Below the pieces are notes generated by a model. The model had not been told where the DNA came from. It saw only the letters and a program-made list of their open reading frames with translations, and searched no databases. Both the position numbers and the translations under genes were made by a program. 64,000 bases of DNA from CBDEGU01 sp965238045 (lineage in GTDB: Bacteria; Acidobacteriota; Terriglobia; Bryobacterales; UBA6623), in NCBI GenBank assembly GCA_965238045.1, contig CBDEGU010000012.1, positions 1,364,001-1,428,000 on the forward strand, given 5' to 3'. Of this stretch, positions 1 to 9,089 are shown in pieces (within the stretch, counting starts at the first letter, position 1; each line of letters starts with the position of its first letter).

Positions 1-629
1 CCGGCATGCCGCAGGGACGAGACATCAACGAGGACGGCCCAAAATCGGTGACGATGGTCACCGTTGGGAACGATGGCTCGGTTGATTCCCGGCCGTATCC
101 GACGAGCATCGCCCAGTTCGAGCGTGTTGCGGTCGACTTGACCGGCATCGAGGACTGGCGAGGCATGGTCGAGCACGTCGGTGCAAGCCTCACGCAGGTC
201 CGGGACTCCGTCAACTCGGAGCATCTGGTCGTCCGTCTTACGTTGCAGGGTAGTACCGACTTGGCTTGGGGTCTCCGCCGAGACCTGGACGTCGCAAAGG
301 CCGAGGCTGACAGCCGTGCCGCTCTGATTGGCCGTACATGGGTTGAAAAGGTCGAGTTGAATGTAGAGCCGGGGACAGATCCCTCCGTTGGACCGGTGAG
401 CGAGCTCGCCGCGAAGATGCTGGGTCCGATCGCCCGGTCGGATGATTTCAAGCGTGCGGCCGCCCATCTCGTGGAAGAGCTGGAGCCGATTTTGCCGCCC
501 GAGGTGCGTGGCGTTCTCGGAGACAATCAGACATCGCGTATCGAAGTCCTTGAGGCACTAATGACCGAGGGTTGCGAAGCGGTCCTCGCTCATTTGAACG
601 AAGGCACGTCCGAGAGGGACGCGAACTGA
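1..629 (+). CDS. SbcD/YhaO-like DNA repair exonuclease subunit, C-terminal part
   Basis: This is the 3' end of a gene that begins before the window. The frame is open from the first bases, and the internal ATG at position 6 is not a start. The visible start, G-M-P-Q-G-R-D-I-N-E-D-G-P-K, matches the segment that closes the metallophosphoesterase domain of YhaO/SbcD-type nucleases (typically GNPQGRH.RE.GPKG). The remaining ~190 residues would be the capping domain. The family is a Mn-dependent nuclease working with an SbcC-type ATPase on DNA ends. Its stop TGA (627-629) shares a base with the ATG of the downstream ATPase (629), so the two are translationally coupled. The catalytic residues lie outside the window, so the call rests on the C-terminal motif and the partner gene. 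Confidence 0.72.
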   Translation, partial: GMPQGRDINEDGPKSVTMVTVGNDGSVDSRPYPTSIAQFERVAVDLTGIEDWRGMVEHVGASLTQVRDSVNSEHLVVRLTLQGSTDLAWGLRRDLDVAKAEADSRAALIGRTWVEKVELNVEPGTDPSVGPVSELAAKMLGPIARSDDFKRAAAHLVEELEPILPPEVRGVLGDNQTSRIEVLEALMTEGCEAVLAHLNEGTSERDAN

Positions 630-1912
630 TGCGCCTGCGCCGACTAGATTTGTCTCGTTACGGCATGTTCACCGACCACACGATCGACTTTGGCGAGCGG
701 ATCGGTGGCCGCCCCGACCTGCATATTGTCTATGGCCCAAACGAATCTGGAAAGTCGACGGCCTTGGCGGGCTTTCTTGACCTGCTGTTCGCAATCGAAC
801 CACGGAGTCGATACAGCTTCCTGCACGGCTACGAAGCCATGCGGATCGAGTCCGACCTCGAGATAGGCGGGCAGATGCATCGATTCGTTCGAGTCCGCAA
901 GCGCACGGCCAGCCTGCTCGACGAGCATGACCAGCCTGTCGCCGATGGTGTGATTGCCAACGCGCTCGGTGGCATGGATCGCGACGCCTACAAGGCGATG
1001 TTCTCGCTTGATGACGATACCCTGGAAGGGGGCGGTGATGAGATCCTCAGAAGCGAGGGTGATCTGGGTCAGTTGCTTTTTGCGACCAGCGCCGGCCTTG
1101 TTGAGCTGAGCAAGACCCTGAAGCGACTTCGCGATCGCGTCGAGGCGTTTCACAAGGATAGAGCCCGAAACACGGAACTTTACAAGTGGAAGGCGGAGCT
1201 CCTCCAGCTAGATAAGGAGAAGAAGGGGCTCGACACCGCCGCGAGCGCCTTTGCCCGATTCATCACGGATCGGGATGGGGCGAAATCGGCCTACGACACG
1301 GCCATGTCGGCGCGGGCCGAACTGGAGACCGAGCGTGAAGACGCTGAACGTCGCATTCAAGGACTGCCATGGCTTGGTGAAATCCATCGACTGCGCGGCG
1401 AAATCATGCAGCTTGAATCGTTGCCGGAGGTTCCGCAAGTCTGGTTCGAGCAGGTCGGCAGTCTAATTAACCAGGAACCCAGGCTGATCACTCGGCTCGA
1501 CGGCCTCAAGCAGCGGAAACGACAACTGAGCGAGAAGAAGGAGTCGTTGGCCGTCGACAACGCGATCCTCGGGCTCGAGAGTCAAATCGCCCAACTCACC
1601 ACCGCGCGCGCGCGCTATGTGACAGCAACGGCGGACTTGCCCGAACGTCGCTCCACGCTCAGCGAATACGATGGGACAATCAGGACCGTAACGCGTCGTT
1701 TGAGTGAAGCGTCCGGTATTAATCCCACTTCTCTCACCGTTCCCGCCGGGGTCGTAGGCTCATTAAATGACTTGATCGAACGGCGATCCGGTCTTGATGA
1801 GCGGTTGAGGACGACGGCAGCCGAAATGGAGAACCCCGGCAGGGGCCGCCGTCGGCACGGCGCACCGTGCTGTCGAGGAAACCGGTACGGAGGCCGGCGA
1901 TGGCGCCGATAA
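629..1912 (+). CDS. SbcC/YhaN-like AAA ATPase, N-terminal part (frameshifted)
   Basis: This is the N-terminal half of a large SMC-like DNA-repair ATPase. The start is the ATG at 629, overlapping the stop of the nuclease subunit; an in-frame ATG at 572 would lie inside the upstream gene. Residues 1-35 look like the usual first strand of the ATPase head, and a P-loop GPNESGKS sits at residues 36-43. Residues beyond about 180 form a charged coiled coil. The frame is lost near 1830-1845: downstream of residue ~405 the encoded residues turn Arg-rich and end at 1912, while the coiled coil continues in the next frame. A single extra base (or two missing bases) in the C/G-rich run there explains it. 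This may be a real inactivation or a sequencing error. Confidence 0.8.
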   Translation: MRLRRLDLSRYGMFTDHTIDFGERIGGRPDLHIVYGPNESGKSTALAGFLDLLFAIEPRSRYSFLHGYEAMRIESDLEIGGQMHRFVRVRKRTASLLDEHDQPVADGVIANALGGMDRDAYKAMFSLDDDTLEGGGDEILRSEGDLGQLLFATSAGLVELSKTLKRLRDRVEAFHKDRARNTELYKWKAELLQLDKEKKGLDTAASAFARFITDRDGAKSAYDTAMSARAELETEREDAERRIQGLPWLGEIHRLRGEIMQLESLPEVPQVWFEQVGSLINQEPRLITRLDGLKQRKRQLSEKKESLAVDNAILGLESQIAQLTTARARYVTATADLPERRSTLSEYDGTIRTVTRRLSEASGINPTSLTVPAGVVGSLNDLIERRSGLDERLRTTAAEMENPGRGRRRHGAPCCRGNRYGGRRWRR

Positions 1913-1946
1913 CACGTTTGATCGCCTGAATGCCGCGACCAAGGCC

Positions 1947-4178
1947 GTGCATGCGGATGACCATCGTGCGCGTCTGGCGATGCACATGCGGCGACGGAAC
2001 GAGCTCAAAGCCGCGCTTGATGCACAGGTAGCGCAGCTTCATCCGTGGGATGGCGCCGCCGAAGTCCTCGCGGGGGTTCGCGTGCCGAAGACGGGCGAGA
2101 TGGATGTCTGGCGATCCACTCTCGACCAAGCCGTCAAAGACATCGACCGACTTGAACGCGAAGAGGCACGTCTCCTGGCTGCTTGGAACAGGCTCTCCGG
2201 TCTGATGGAGGCGAAGAGGGCTGAAACCGGGGTTATCGGCGATGAAGAGGCCGCGCGATTACGGGCACTGCGGGATGAGGCGTGGAAAACTCATCGCGCG
2301 ACACTCGATGCCACATCCGCCGACACCTTCGAGGAACGGCTGGAGGAGGACGACGACGCAACGGCTGCCCGTATCGTGCACGCAACGGAACTCGCCAACT
2401 TAAGGCAGGCAAGCGAGGACCTGCGGGAGAAAACCTCGGAACTCGAACGGAACGCGGGAGAGCTCGCTCTGGTGCGCAAGCAACAACGGCAGGTTCTGGA
2501 TGAGATGGCCGCCGCCGTTCAGGCCATGGCGGGGACAGGTGCCGAAGGTCTGTCGTCCGCCGTCACGCTTCCCAAGCTCACGGCCTGGATCGATCGACGC
2601 GCGGAAGTCCTCAGGACGCTGGGAGACATCGGCGGCCAGGACACTGAAATCGCGCGCGCGAGCGAGGATAAGAATCGACATCACGAGCGGCTTGCGAAAG
2701 CCATGACGGCCGCGCGGGTCGCGCATGATCCGGCGTTAAAGCTCGAGGATCTTGTCCAGATCGCGCAAGCGGCCGTCGAGTCGGACAAGGAACGACGCGG
2801 CGCATCGAGGGCCGCGCGACAAGAGGTTGAACGGGCGCGGGCGGAGTTGGAGCGCCGACGCCGCGATGCGGGACAGGCGAGTCGCGACGACGCCAAGTGG
2901 CATGCCGACTGGACCGCAACGCTGTCCCGTTGCTGGCTCGGGAAGGCCGGTCCGGAGCCTCCCACCGCGGCGGTCCGGGGTATTCTCGAAGACGTGGCGA
3001 TTCTGGAGTCGACTCTCGAGAAGCGCGCCGCGATGGCCGATCGCATCGGGAAGATGGAGCAGGATCAGGCTGCCTTCACCGCCTCCGTGCGAGCCCTCGT
3101 GGAGCAGTTGGGAGATGCCTTCGACGCCGCACAGGCCGTCGCGGTCAACGACGGCTTGAGCGATCGTCTCGCCAAGGCAATCCATGATCGAAAGGCGCGC
3201 GGCCAATGTCTCGAGGAGATGGAAAGCGTCGCCAAAGACATTGCCGAGGTCGAGACTAGCCTCGTCGAATTGCGCGCCGTCGCCGCCGAGATGTTCAAGG
3301 CATTCGGGGTGGATTCCCTCAGGGAGGTGGACGAGAGCCTGAAAAAGGTGGCGCACCGGACTACGGTTCGCAAGGAACTATCCGACCGCGAAACCAAGCT
3401 GGTGGAGTCGATGAAGACGAGATCGGTGGAAGAGGCAGTATCGGCTCTCGAGAATACCGACTCGGACGAACTCCAACGGGAAGTCGTCGAGATAAAGGCT
3501 CGACTCGAGGACGCGTCCGGACGCACGCGCGAGCTCTATCGAGCGCTTGGCCGCGCCGAGGATGCGATCAATGAGGTGGGCGGTGACAATGCAGTGGCCA
3601 GGCTTGAAGCGCAACGTCGCACGGTTCTTCTCGAGATCGAGGAAGGGGTGCTCGCTTATCTCCGGACACGGCTTGGCATCGAGGCTGCGGAGCGCGCCCT
3701 GAACGCGTACAGGGACGAGCATCGCAGTTCGATGATGAAACGCGCCTCGCAAGCCTTCCGAACGATCAGTCGCGACGCCTATTCACGGTTGGATACGCAG
3801 TTGACCGACAAGGGCGAGGTGCTCATGGGCATCGGCGCCAGCGGCGGTGCGAAGATCGCTTCCGAGATGTCGAAGGGCGCGCGCTTCCAGCTCTATCTCG
3901 CGTTGCGTGTCGCCGGCTATTTCGAGTTCGTCGACCAGCATGGCCCGGTGCCATTCGTGGCCGACGACATTCTGGAGACCTTCGATGACTTCCGCGCCGA
4001 GGAGGCGTTTCGTCTGTTCACCGAAATGGCCGGGGTGGGGCAGGTCATATACCTGAGCCACCATCGCCACCTATGCGAGATCGCGCGCGAGGTTTGCCCC
4101 AACGTCACGATCCATGAGCTTCCCGAGCTTGTGTTGCCGGTGGCCGCCACGGAGGCTGATAGTGACCGGGCCACCTGA
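1947..4178 (+). CDS. SbcC/YhaN-like AAA ATPase, C-terminal part (frameshifted)
   Basis: This is the second half of the ATPase that starts at 629. The frame is open from about 1809, so the ATG at 1947 is probably only the first in-frame Met and not a true start. It holds a long charged coiled coil followed by the C-terminal ATPase lobe. That lobe has an ABC-signature-like SEMSKGARFQLYLALR, a Walker B and D-loop VADDILETFDD, and an H-loop-like YLSHHRH. Joined with the first part the protein would be about 1180 residues, as expected for YhaN-type proteins. With the upstream SbcD-like subunit it would form a DNA-end-processing complex. The head domain needs both halves, so the frameshift would abolish ATPase function if real. 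Confidence 0.8.
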   Translation: MHADDHRARLAMHMRRRNELKAALDAQVAQLHPWDGAAEVLAGVRVPKTGEMDVWRSTLDQAVKDIDRLEREEARLLAAWNRLSGLMEAKRAETGVIGDEEAARLRALRDEAWKTHRATLDATSADTFEERLEEDDDATAARIVHATELANLRQASEDLREKTSELERNAGELALVRKQQRQVLDEMAAAVQAMAGTGAEGLSSAVTLPKLTAWIDRRAEVLRTLGDIGGQDTEIARASEDKNRHHERLAKAMTAARVAHDPALKLEDLVQIAQAAVESDKERRGASRAARQEVERARAELERRRRDAGQASRDDAKWHADWTATLSRCWLGKAGPEPPTAAVRGILEDVAILESTLEKRAAMADRIGKMEQDQAAFTASVRALVEQLGDAFDAAQAVAVNDGLSDRLAKAIHDRKARGQCLEEMESVAKDIAEVETSLVELRAVAAEMFKAFGVDSLREVDESLKKVAHRTTVRKELSDRETKLVESMKTRSVEEAVSALENTDSDELQREVVEIKARLEDASGRTRELYRALGRAEDAINEVGGDNAVARLEAQRRTVLLEIEEGVLAYLRTRLGIEAAERALNAYRDEHRSSMMKRASQAFRTISRDAYSRLDTQLTDKGEVLMGIGASGGAKIASEMSKGARFQLYLALRVAGYFEFVDQHGPVPFVADDILETFDDFRAEEAFRLFTEMAGVGQVIYLSHHRHLCEIAREVCPNVTIHELPELVLPVAATEADSDRAT

Positions 4179-4311
4179 CGCGGCGTCAGCAAGAAAGGGA
4201 CCACGAAGTGCCCCACTGAGGTAATCTGTGTGCATGGGGCCAAAACACGAACGGCCGTCAGAAGCGGACTCTGCCCCAGCGTGAAATCAACCCCAAGGAG
4301 ACCCAAGGGCC

Positions 4312-4611
4312 TTGAAGAAGCAAGGACGTTATCACCACTTTGGCGTGGACTGGCCGGGAGAGTCGTTTAGCGAGTCGGTCACGCTGTGTGGCGTCGAGGG
4401 TGAAGACGTAGGGCCGGGACAGACACTCTGCCCCGACTGTGCCCAGGTCGCCATCACCTTGAACTTTTGTGGGTTGGGCCCGGAGAGCCTCCGGCAGTTC
4501 TTTTCCGCGCTCAGGACGATAGACCCTTTCGCGCTGAAAGCCGAGATTGAGGCCCTGCGGGGTCGAGCGGTCGAGATCGAGAACCTGCAGGATCGGGCGA
4601 GTCTCAACTAA
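4312..4611 (+). CDS. hypothetical protein with Cys pairs
   Basis: A 99-residue protein I do not recognise. The TTG start at 4312 has an AAGGAG ribosome-binding site at 4295-4300. It contains scattered cysteines (LCGVEG..., LCPDCAQ, NFCGLGP) that could bind a metal, and an acidic amphipathic C-terminal helix (about residues 75-99). It lies 130 bp after the SbcC-like gene on the same strand and just before the IS5 element. Nothing in it fixes a function. Confidence 0.5.
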   Translation: MKKQGRYHHFGVDWPGESFSESVTLCGVEGEDVGPGQTLCPDCAQVAITLNFCGLGPESLRQFFSALRTIDPFALKAEIEALRGRAVEIENLQDRASLN

Positions 4612-4637
4612 AAGAGTGTCTCTATGGCCTATGGAGG

Positions 4638-4738
4638 GTGGCGGGCAAAATGCTGCGATGTTACACGCTAGGCCGTGCGGATGAGGCTGCGATCGATGAG
4701 GTACTGGCCGTAGAGGAGCAGGTTTTCCCATTCAATGG
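4638..4738 (+). pseudogene. possible gene fragment cut by IS5
   Basis: A short open frame (GTG 4638 or ATG 4653) gives about 30 residues (MLRCYTLGRADEAAIDEV...) and then runs into the IS5 end at 4739. It could be the 5' remnant of a gene. The sequence on the far side of the IS does not continue it in an obvious way and no target duplication is visible there. Confidence 0.25.
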
Positions 4739-5851
4739 GGCGCTGTTGCATGATTCAACTGCGGCGCGAGTGGGGGCGCTTTTCCAACTTCTCGTTCAGG
4801 ACACCACAGCGCAGGATTTCGGCCTACCCAGCTCGGCCATCCGGTTGAGGATGTGACACCCGATCGCAACTTCTCTCCTTTGTGCCTTGCCGTGCCTCGC
4901 CTTCAATCCGCCTCCGAGCACGGACTTGTATCGGAAGAAGCTGTTTTCAACGCGCGCCTGCTGTCGGTAGCCCGACTCCTTCTGCCACTCTCGTCGCCCG
5001 ACCTGGCGAATCCTCTCAAGAGCCGTGTCACGCTGCGCCCATGGGCCGTCCGTTGGCCCCGCCGACACCGCGGAGCGACGAGGGGGAATCACAATCACGA
5101 CGTTCTCTGTACCGGCCGCGCTGAGTTGATCGTAGACTGACCTGTGGTCGTAGGCTCCGTCTGCGGTGAAACGCCGGCTGGGAACCTCGATTGTGTCGAG
5201 AAGAGCAGGGAGTGTGGAGGCGTCGTCCCGGCTGCTCGCTGTGAGTTCGGCCGCCACAATGAACCCCTCGGCATCCACCCCGATGTGCAGCTTCCGCCAA
5301 TCCCGGCGTTTCTTTGATGCCTTGTGCTTGTGCGCGTTCCATTCGCCGCAACCCAGAATCTTCAGCCCTGTGGAATCGACGATCAAGTCGATCGGGCCGT
5401 CATAGGATCGGGTCAGGGACGGCACCGCAACGATTTGGTTCCGGCGCGAGAGTGTGGTGTGGTCCGGGGCCTTGAGGTTGAGGCCCATCAAGCGGAGCAG
5501 CGAGTCCAGGAACCCCTCGGTCTGGCGGAGCGGCAGGCTGAAGACGACCCGCAGCGTCAACGCGGTCCGGACCGCGAGGTTCGAGTACCGCCGCTGGCCT
5601 CCGCGAAGACCGTTCTTCGGTGGTACCCACGCGGCAATTGCATCCTCGCTCAGCCAGATCGTGACGTCGCCGCGGCTCCTGAGGCCACGCTCGTACTCCC
5701 TCCAGTTCCGGATTCTGTACTTCTTCTTGTACTGGCGGTTGACTCGGCTCGACTTCGCTGCGACCATGACGTTACCCCCGATCTCTATGATGGACTGGAC
5801 CCCACCCCCGCCGCTAGCGTGCTCGCTTACACCGATTCATGCACCAACGCC
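4739..5851 (-). mobile_element. IS5-family insertion sequence
   Basis: Terminal inverted repeats of about 18 bp with 15 matches flank one transposase gene: left GGCGCTGTTGCATGATTC (4739-4756), right complement GGCGTTGGTGCATGAATC (5834-5851). The length of 1.1 kb is normal for the group. I see no convincing target duplication (left flank ..CAATGG, right flank TATAAA..), so one flank may have been rearranged after insertion. Confidence 0.75.
4796..5767 (-). CDS. IS5-family transposase
   Basis: A 323-residue DDE transposase. The N-terminus (NWREYERGLRSRGDVTIW) is the typical IS5/IS903-group DNA-binding region. The catalytic triad is visible as D in IDLIVDSTGLK, D in FTADGAYDH and E in RVENSFFRYKSVLG. 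The ORF is full length and intact, filling nearly all of the IS. It starts with ATG, close to the right terminal repeat. Confidence 0.9.
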   Translation of the reverse strand: MVAAKSSRVNRQYKKKYRIRNWREYERGLRSRGDVTIWLSEDAIAAWVPPKNGLRGGQRRYSNLAVRTALTLRVVFSLPLRQTEGFLDSLLRLMGLNLKAPDHTTLSRRNQIVAVPSLTRSYDGPIDLIVDSTGLKILGCGEWNAHKHKASKKRRDWRKLHIGVDAEGFIVAAELTASSRDDASTLPALLDTIEVPSRRFTADGAYDHRSVYDQLSAAGTENVVIVIPPRRSAVSAGPTDGPWAQRDTALERIRQVGRREWQKESGYRQQARVENSFFRYKSVLGGGLKARHGKAQRREVAIGCHILNRMAELGRPKSCAVVS

Positions 5852-5941
5852 TATAAATTCGCACGATTCTGGGCGCTACCCTCCTCCGCGCTCCGCTGCG
5901 GCTCTCCTGGCGTCAGGCGTGTGTCCAAGGGACGTTCTGGC

Positions 5942-6100
5942 GCGGCCGATGAGAAGCTTGCTGTGGAGTTGTATCGCCGTCACGTGCCGCTGGAGCAGAT
6001 CGAGCGCGCTTATCTGCTCGGCTGCGCCCGCAAGTACGTCGCGCTGCTGAACCGTCCCGGTGCGGCACTCATCTCCAGGCTGCACTACTTGAGGTCTTCC
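5942..6100 (+). pseudogene. C-terminal fragment of an unrecognised gene
   Basis: Directly right of the IS5 lies a protein-like stretch (KLAVELYRRHVPLEQIERAY... RKYVALLN) with good amphipathic helix character. It has no start codon of its own and trails off without a conserved end. It reads as the remnant of a coding region whose 5' part is missing. I cannot name the family. The neighbouring plasmid RepA remnant suggests plasmid-derived DNA, but that link is inference. Confidence 0.35.
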
Positions 6101-6189
6101 GTACTTTGCCCGCCGGGGTCAGGCAGGGGTCTCACCTGTTTTGGTACAGCGGCGGTTGGACGGCGACATGGATTGATTATAGTTTTTAG

Positions 6190-6402
6190 ATGAGATATTT
6201 CCTCGGATTTCTGATTGTGGCGTGGACGGGGTCCACAGGTACGCTCCATGCTCAGGACTTTACAGTGTTTGGAGGCTTCCAGCACCCGGGCACCCTCACT
6301 CTGAGTTCAGGAGTGGGCGGGGTGGGCGGGGCCATCGGAGTGCCGTCTATAAACTCCCCGGACGATCTTTCAGGCTTCCAGATTGACCCCAAGGACTTTG
6401 GA
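6190..6402 (+). pseudogene. outer-membrane beta-barrel protein, 5' part, split by IS1380
   Basis: ATG at 6190 opens a signal peptide (MRYFLGFLIVAWTGSTGTLHAQ, cleavage likely after HAQ) followed by a barrel-like start (FTVFGGFQHPGTLTLSSGV). The frame runs to ..KDFG at 6400-6402, the 5-bp target duplicate TTGGA, and then enters IS1380, where it stops at 6435. Removing the IS and one TTGGA copy joins it in frame to 8072-8437. The rebuilt protein is 192 residues with the junction ..KDFG-IFGVRLYRS.., typical of small exported barrel proteins. Confidence 0.8.
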
Positions 6403-8066
6403 CCCGGATTTCCATTTTCACGTTTCTTTCGCTAACCTTTCGAGCATCTTCGACGCCTTTAGTGATGAGGGTTTGAACGCACTCAAGGCGCTGAGGAGAT
6501 CAACACCCCATGGGTGAAAAAGAAAACAAGCCGTTCCAGCTAAGCTTCAACGGTTTATTAAAAGTCGATTTCCGAGGATCGCGTGTCACTTCCGACGGCG
6601 GGCTAATCCTGGTTCGGGAGTTGGACGAGCGGCTCGGGCTCGGGAAGCTGATCGACGAACATCTGACGGATTCGCGTCGAGGCCTGAACAAGAAGTTCCC
6701 CTTGGCCGATCTGCTGCGGCAGTCGGTCTACAGCCGCCTCGCGGGCTACGAGGATCTCAACGATGCCGTGCGAGTATCCGCCGATCCGACCTTTCGCTTG
6801 ATCGGCTCGAAGAAAAATTGGGATCGGGGCGGGGCGCTCACCTCGCGTCTGCAAAGCTTTGAGACTGAGCTGCTGGCCAGCGACAAGAACCTGCTGGGGT
6901 TGATGGCGGTGAACCGCAAACTGGTCGCGCAAGCCGAAGCCCCCAACGCTTCAGACCGCGTCGTGCTCGACATGGACTCGACCGAGAGCCCCGTTCACGG
7001 CCAACAGGAAGGCAGCGCTTACAACGGCCATTTCGAGTCGGTCTGCTACCACCCGCTGCTGCTGTTCAACCAGCACGGCGATTGCTTGGCGGCGAAGCTG
7101 CGGCCGGGCAACGTGCACAGCGCCGAGGATTGGAACGAGTTGCTGTTGCCCGAGATCGAGCGCCAACAGGCCGAGGGCAAACGAGTGACGTTCCGCGCCG
7201 ACGCTGCCTTCGCCAAGCCGGAGATCTACGAGGCAATGGAAGAGCGCGGCGTGGACTACGCCATCCGCATTCCAGCCAACAAGACCCTGGAGTTGGAGGT
7301 CGAGGACATTCTGTTTCGTCCGCCGGGAAGGCCGAGCCACAAGCCCCTGGTGCGCTACAAGAGCTTCCGCTATCAGGCGGAGAGTTGGTCGAAGCCTCGG
7401 CGGGTCGTGGCCAGGGTCGAGCATCATCAAGGCGAGCTATTCCCGCGCGTCGGATTTATCGTCACGAACATGGTTTTGCCGAGTCGTTCGGTGGTGCGCT
7501 TCTACAACAAACGCGGCACCGCCGAGCAATGGATCAAAGAAGGCAAACAGGCTATACACTGGACGCGGCTTTCGTGCCATCGCTTTCGGGCCAACGAAGT
7601 GCGCTTGCAGCTGAGTGTGCTGGCCTACAACCTGGGCAACCTTTGGCGGCGGCTGGGGCTGCCGCGACGGATCAAGAGTTGGTCGCTGACGAGCCTACAA
7701 CATCGCTTGATGAAGACCGGCGGTCGGCTGGTCAAGCACGCCCGCTACTACTGGTTGCTCTTAGCCGAAGGGCATCTGAACCGGCGCTTATTCGGCGAGA
7801 TGCTGAGCAGGATCTGGGCGCTGCCTGTGCCTGGCGGGTAGCGTTTCACAGCGAGGATCAACAGCTTTGGCTCCAAAACAGGTTTCCCGGGGAGTGTTGT
7901 CGGTCGGAACGCCGTTCCGTCCGCTCAATCACTGCCCGAGAGCGGACGGACGGGCCTTGGGGCCTGGCGCCGGAGCTGATGTGCAGGGTTCAGCGCGAAA
8001 AGACGGGCATTCGGGGCAGCGCAGGTGTATACTGTGGCCGTGCCAGGGCCAAAATGGAAATCCTGG
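6403..8066 (+). mobile_element. IS1380-family insertion sequence
   Basis: Inverted repeats CCCGGATTTCCATTTT (6403-6418) and, on the complement, CCAGGATTTCCATTTT (8051-8066) differ at one base. They bracket one transposase gene. A perfect 5-bp target duplication TTGGA lies at 6398-6402 and 8067-8071. The right 200 bp after the transposase carry no gene. The insertion splits an outer-membrane protein gene precisely and looks recent. Confidence 0.92.
6510..7841 (+). CDS. IS1380-family transposase
   Basis: A 443-residue DDE transposase. The N-terminus (FNGLLKVDFRGSRVTSDGG) is the family hallmark. The catalytic residues are likely D in VLDMDSTESPVHG, D in TFRADAAFAKP and E in KRGTAEQWIKEGK. The ORF is full length with no disruption. 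The ATG at 6510 comes about 107 bp inside the left end. Confidence 0.93.
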   Translation: MGEKENKPFQLSFNGLLKVDFRGSRVTSDGGLILVRELDERLGLGKLIDEHLTDSRRGLNKKFPLADLLRQSVYSRLAGYEDLNDAVRVSADPTFRLIGSKKNWDRGGALTSRLQSFETELLASDKNLLGLMAVNRKLVAQAEAPNASDRVVLDMDSTESPVHGQQEGSAYNGHFESVCYHPLLLFNQHGDCLAAKLRPGNVHSAEDWNELLLPEIERQQAEGKRVTFRADAAFAKPEIYEAMEERGVDYAIRIPANKTLELEVEDILFRPPGRPSHKPLVRYKSFRYQAESWSKPRRVVARVEHHQGELFPRVGFIVTNMVLPSRSVVRFYNKRGTAEQWIKEGKQAIHWTRLSCHRFRANEVRLQLSVLAYNLGNLWRRLGLPRRIKSWSLTSLQHRLMKTGGRLVKHARYYWLLLAEGHLNRRLFGEMLSRIWALPVPGG

Positions 8067-8071
8067 TTGGA

Positions 8072-8437
8072 ATCTTCGGAGTGCGGCTGTATCGTTCTGC
8101 GGCGCCACTGGGATTGGAGCACACCGTCGCGTACAGTCCGAATTTCATTGACAGCGACGGCAATGCCTTTCTCTTCAGTACGAATCTGCGGGTGGAATTG
8201 CCCGCACCCATATTCCGGCCTTACGCGACAGCCGGTGGGGGTCTCGTTCGTGCGGGAGGCAGCGGGTCTTCCAGCTTCGGGACGAAGTTCAGTTTTAACT
8301 ATGGGGGCGGGTTGAATCTGGAGGTGATGGCGCCTGTCGGCCTTCGCTTCGATGTGCGCATGTACTCTATACGCGGTGTCGAGGATCATACTCTGAATGT
8401 TCTCGAGTCCAGCATCGGCATCTTTGTTGGGTTCTAG
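8072..8437 (+). pseudogene. outer-membrane beta-barrel protein, 3' part
   Basis: This is the downstream half of the gene interrupted at 6402. It reads IFGVRLYRSAAPLGLEHTVAY... and ends IGIFVGF, with alternating hydrophobic strands and a terminal aromatic residue as in outer-membrane barrels. It is in frame with 6190-6402 once IS1380 and one TTGGA are removed (213 + 366 bp). It has no start of its own, so it is presumably not made. Confidence 0.8.
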
Positions 8438-8671
8438 TCATGTACCGCTATCTGAACGATCAGACCGTGATGGGAATTTCGACAACCGGCCGCAGCGGTT
8501 CAATCAGGGGCGCGAATTTGCGGACGATGGTGTCGTAGAGATCGGAAATCTTCTTCGCCTGTACGCTAACCACAAGCGCATAGGCAAGCTACTTGTCGGG
8601 TGCGAAGTTGCGACCTTCGAGGCGCGCATTATAGTGGACCTTGTTGCATGGATCATCCCGAAGAATGTCTT
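8438..8671. other. no gene recognised
   Basis: About 230 bp between the disrupted barrel gene and the IS21-like element. A minus-strand frame shows a few protein-like residues (DKDILRDDPCNKVHYNARLEG) that may be a decayed remnant, but no start, domain or conserved end can be defined. Confidence 0.3.
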
Positions 8672-9086
8672 TGTCAACGCCAAGTAGAAATGTCCTATTC
8701 GTTGCCGAGTAGAAATGTCCTGTTTTGGCCGGCTGGCTGGAGCGCCGTGGCGAGGCCCCCGCCGGTTGGGCATGACGCTGCGAGTGAGTGCGGCTGACCC
8801 ATTCGGCCAGCTCACCGGTGCGTCCGTGTTTGTGGGCGGGATTGCTTTGGTGAAGTCTCGGAGCTGAGGCCTTGGGCTGGGCCAACGCGACGATCACCGG
8901 GCGCCGTTTGCCCGGCGCTCCGAATCGAATTTTGTGGTTAGCCGCGCCCGGCTAACTCAGCGTATCGGCGGGTGTATCTCCCCGGTGGGCACCGGAAGCT
9001 CGCGCCTGCTCACCCTTCCAGGGTGACTCTGTCAATAGGACATTTCTACTCGGCAACGAATAGGACATTTTCACTTGGCAGCGACA
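8672..9086. mobile_element. 415-bp non-autonomous IS21-like element
   Basis: Long inverted repeats of about 50 bp bound this stretch (8672-8723 and 9034-9086). Each holds two directly repeated copies of a block like AGTAGAAATGTCCTATTCG, as in the multiple terminal repeats of IS21-family elements, and both ends begin with TG. The 310 bp inside hold no transposase, so this is an internal-deletion or MITE-like derivative that would need an istAB set in trans. The right end sits directly on the truncated RepA gene. No target duplication is evident. Confidence 0.65.
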
Positions 9087-9089
9087 GTC

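Noticed and set aside
5324..6193. 289-aa plus-strand ORF
   Set aside because: Most of it is antisense to the IS5 transposase; only the last ~50 residues look protein-like and are reported as a fragment.
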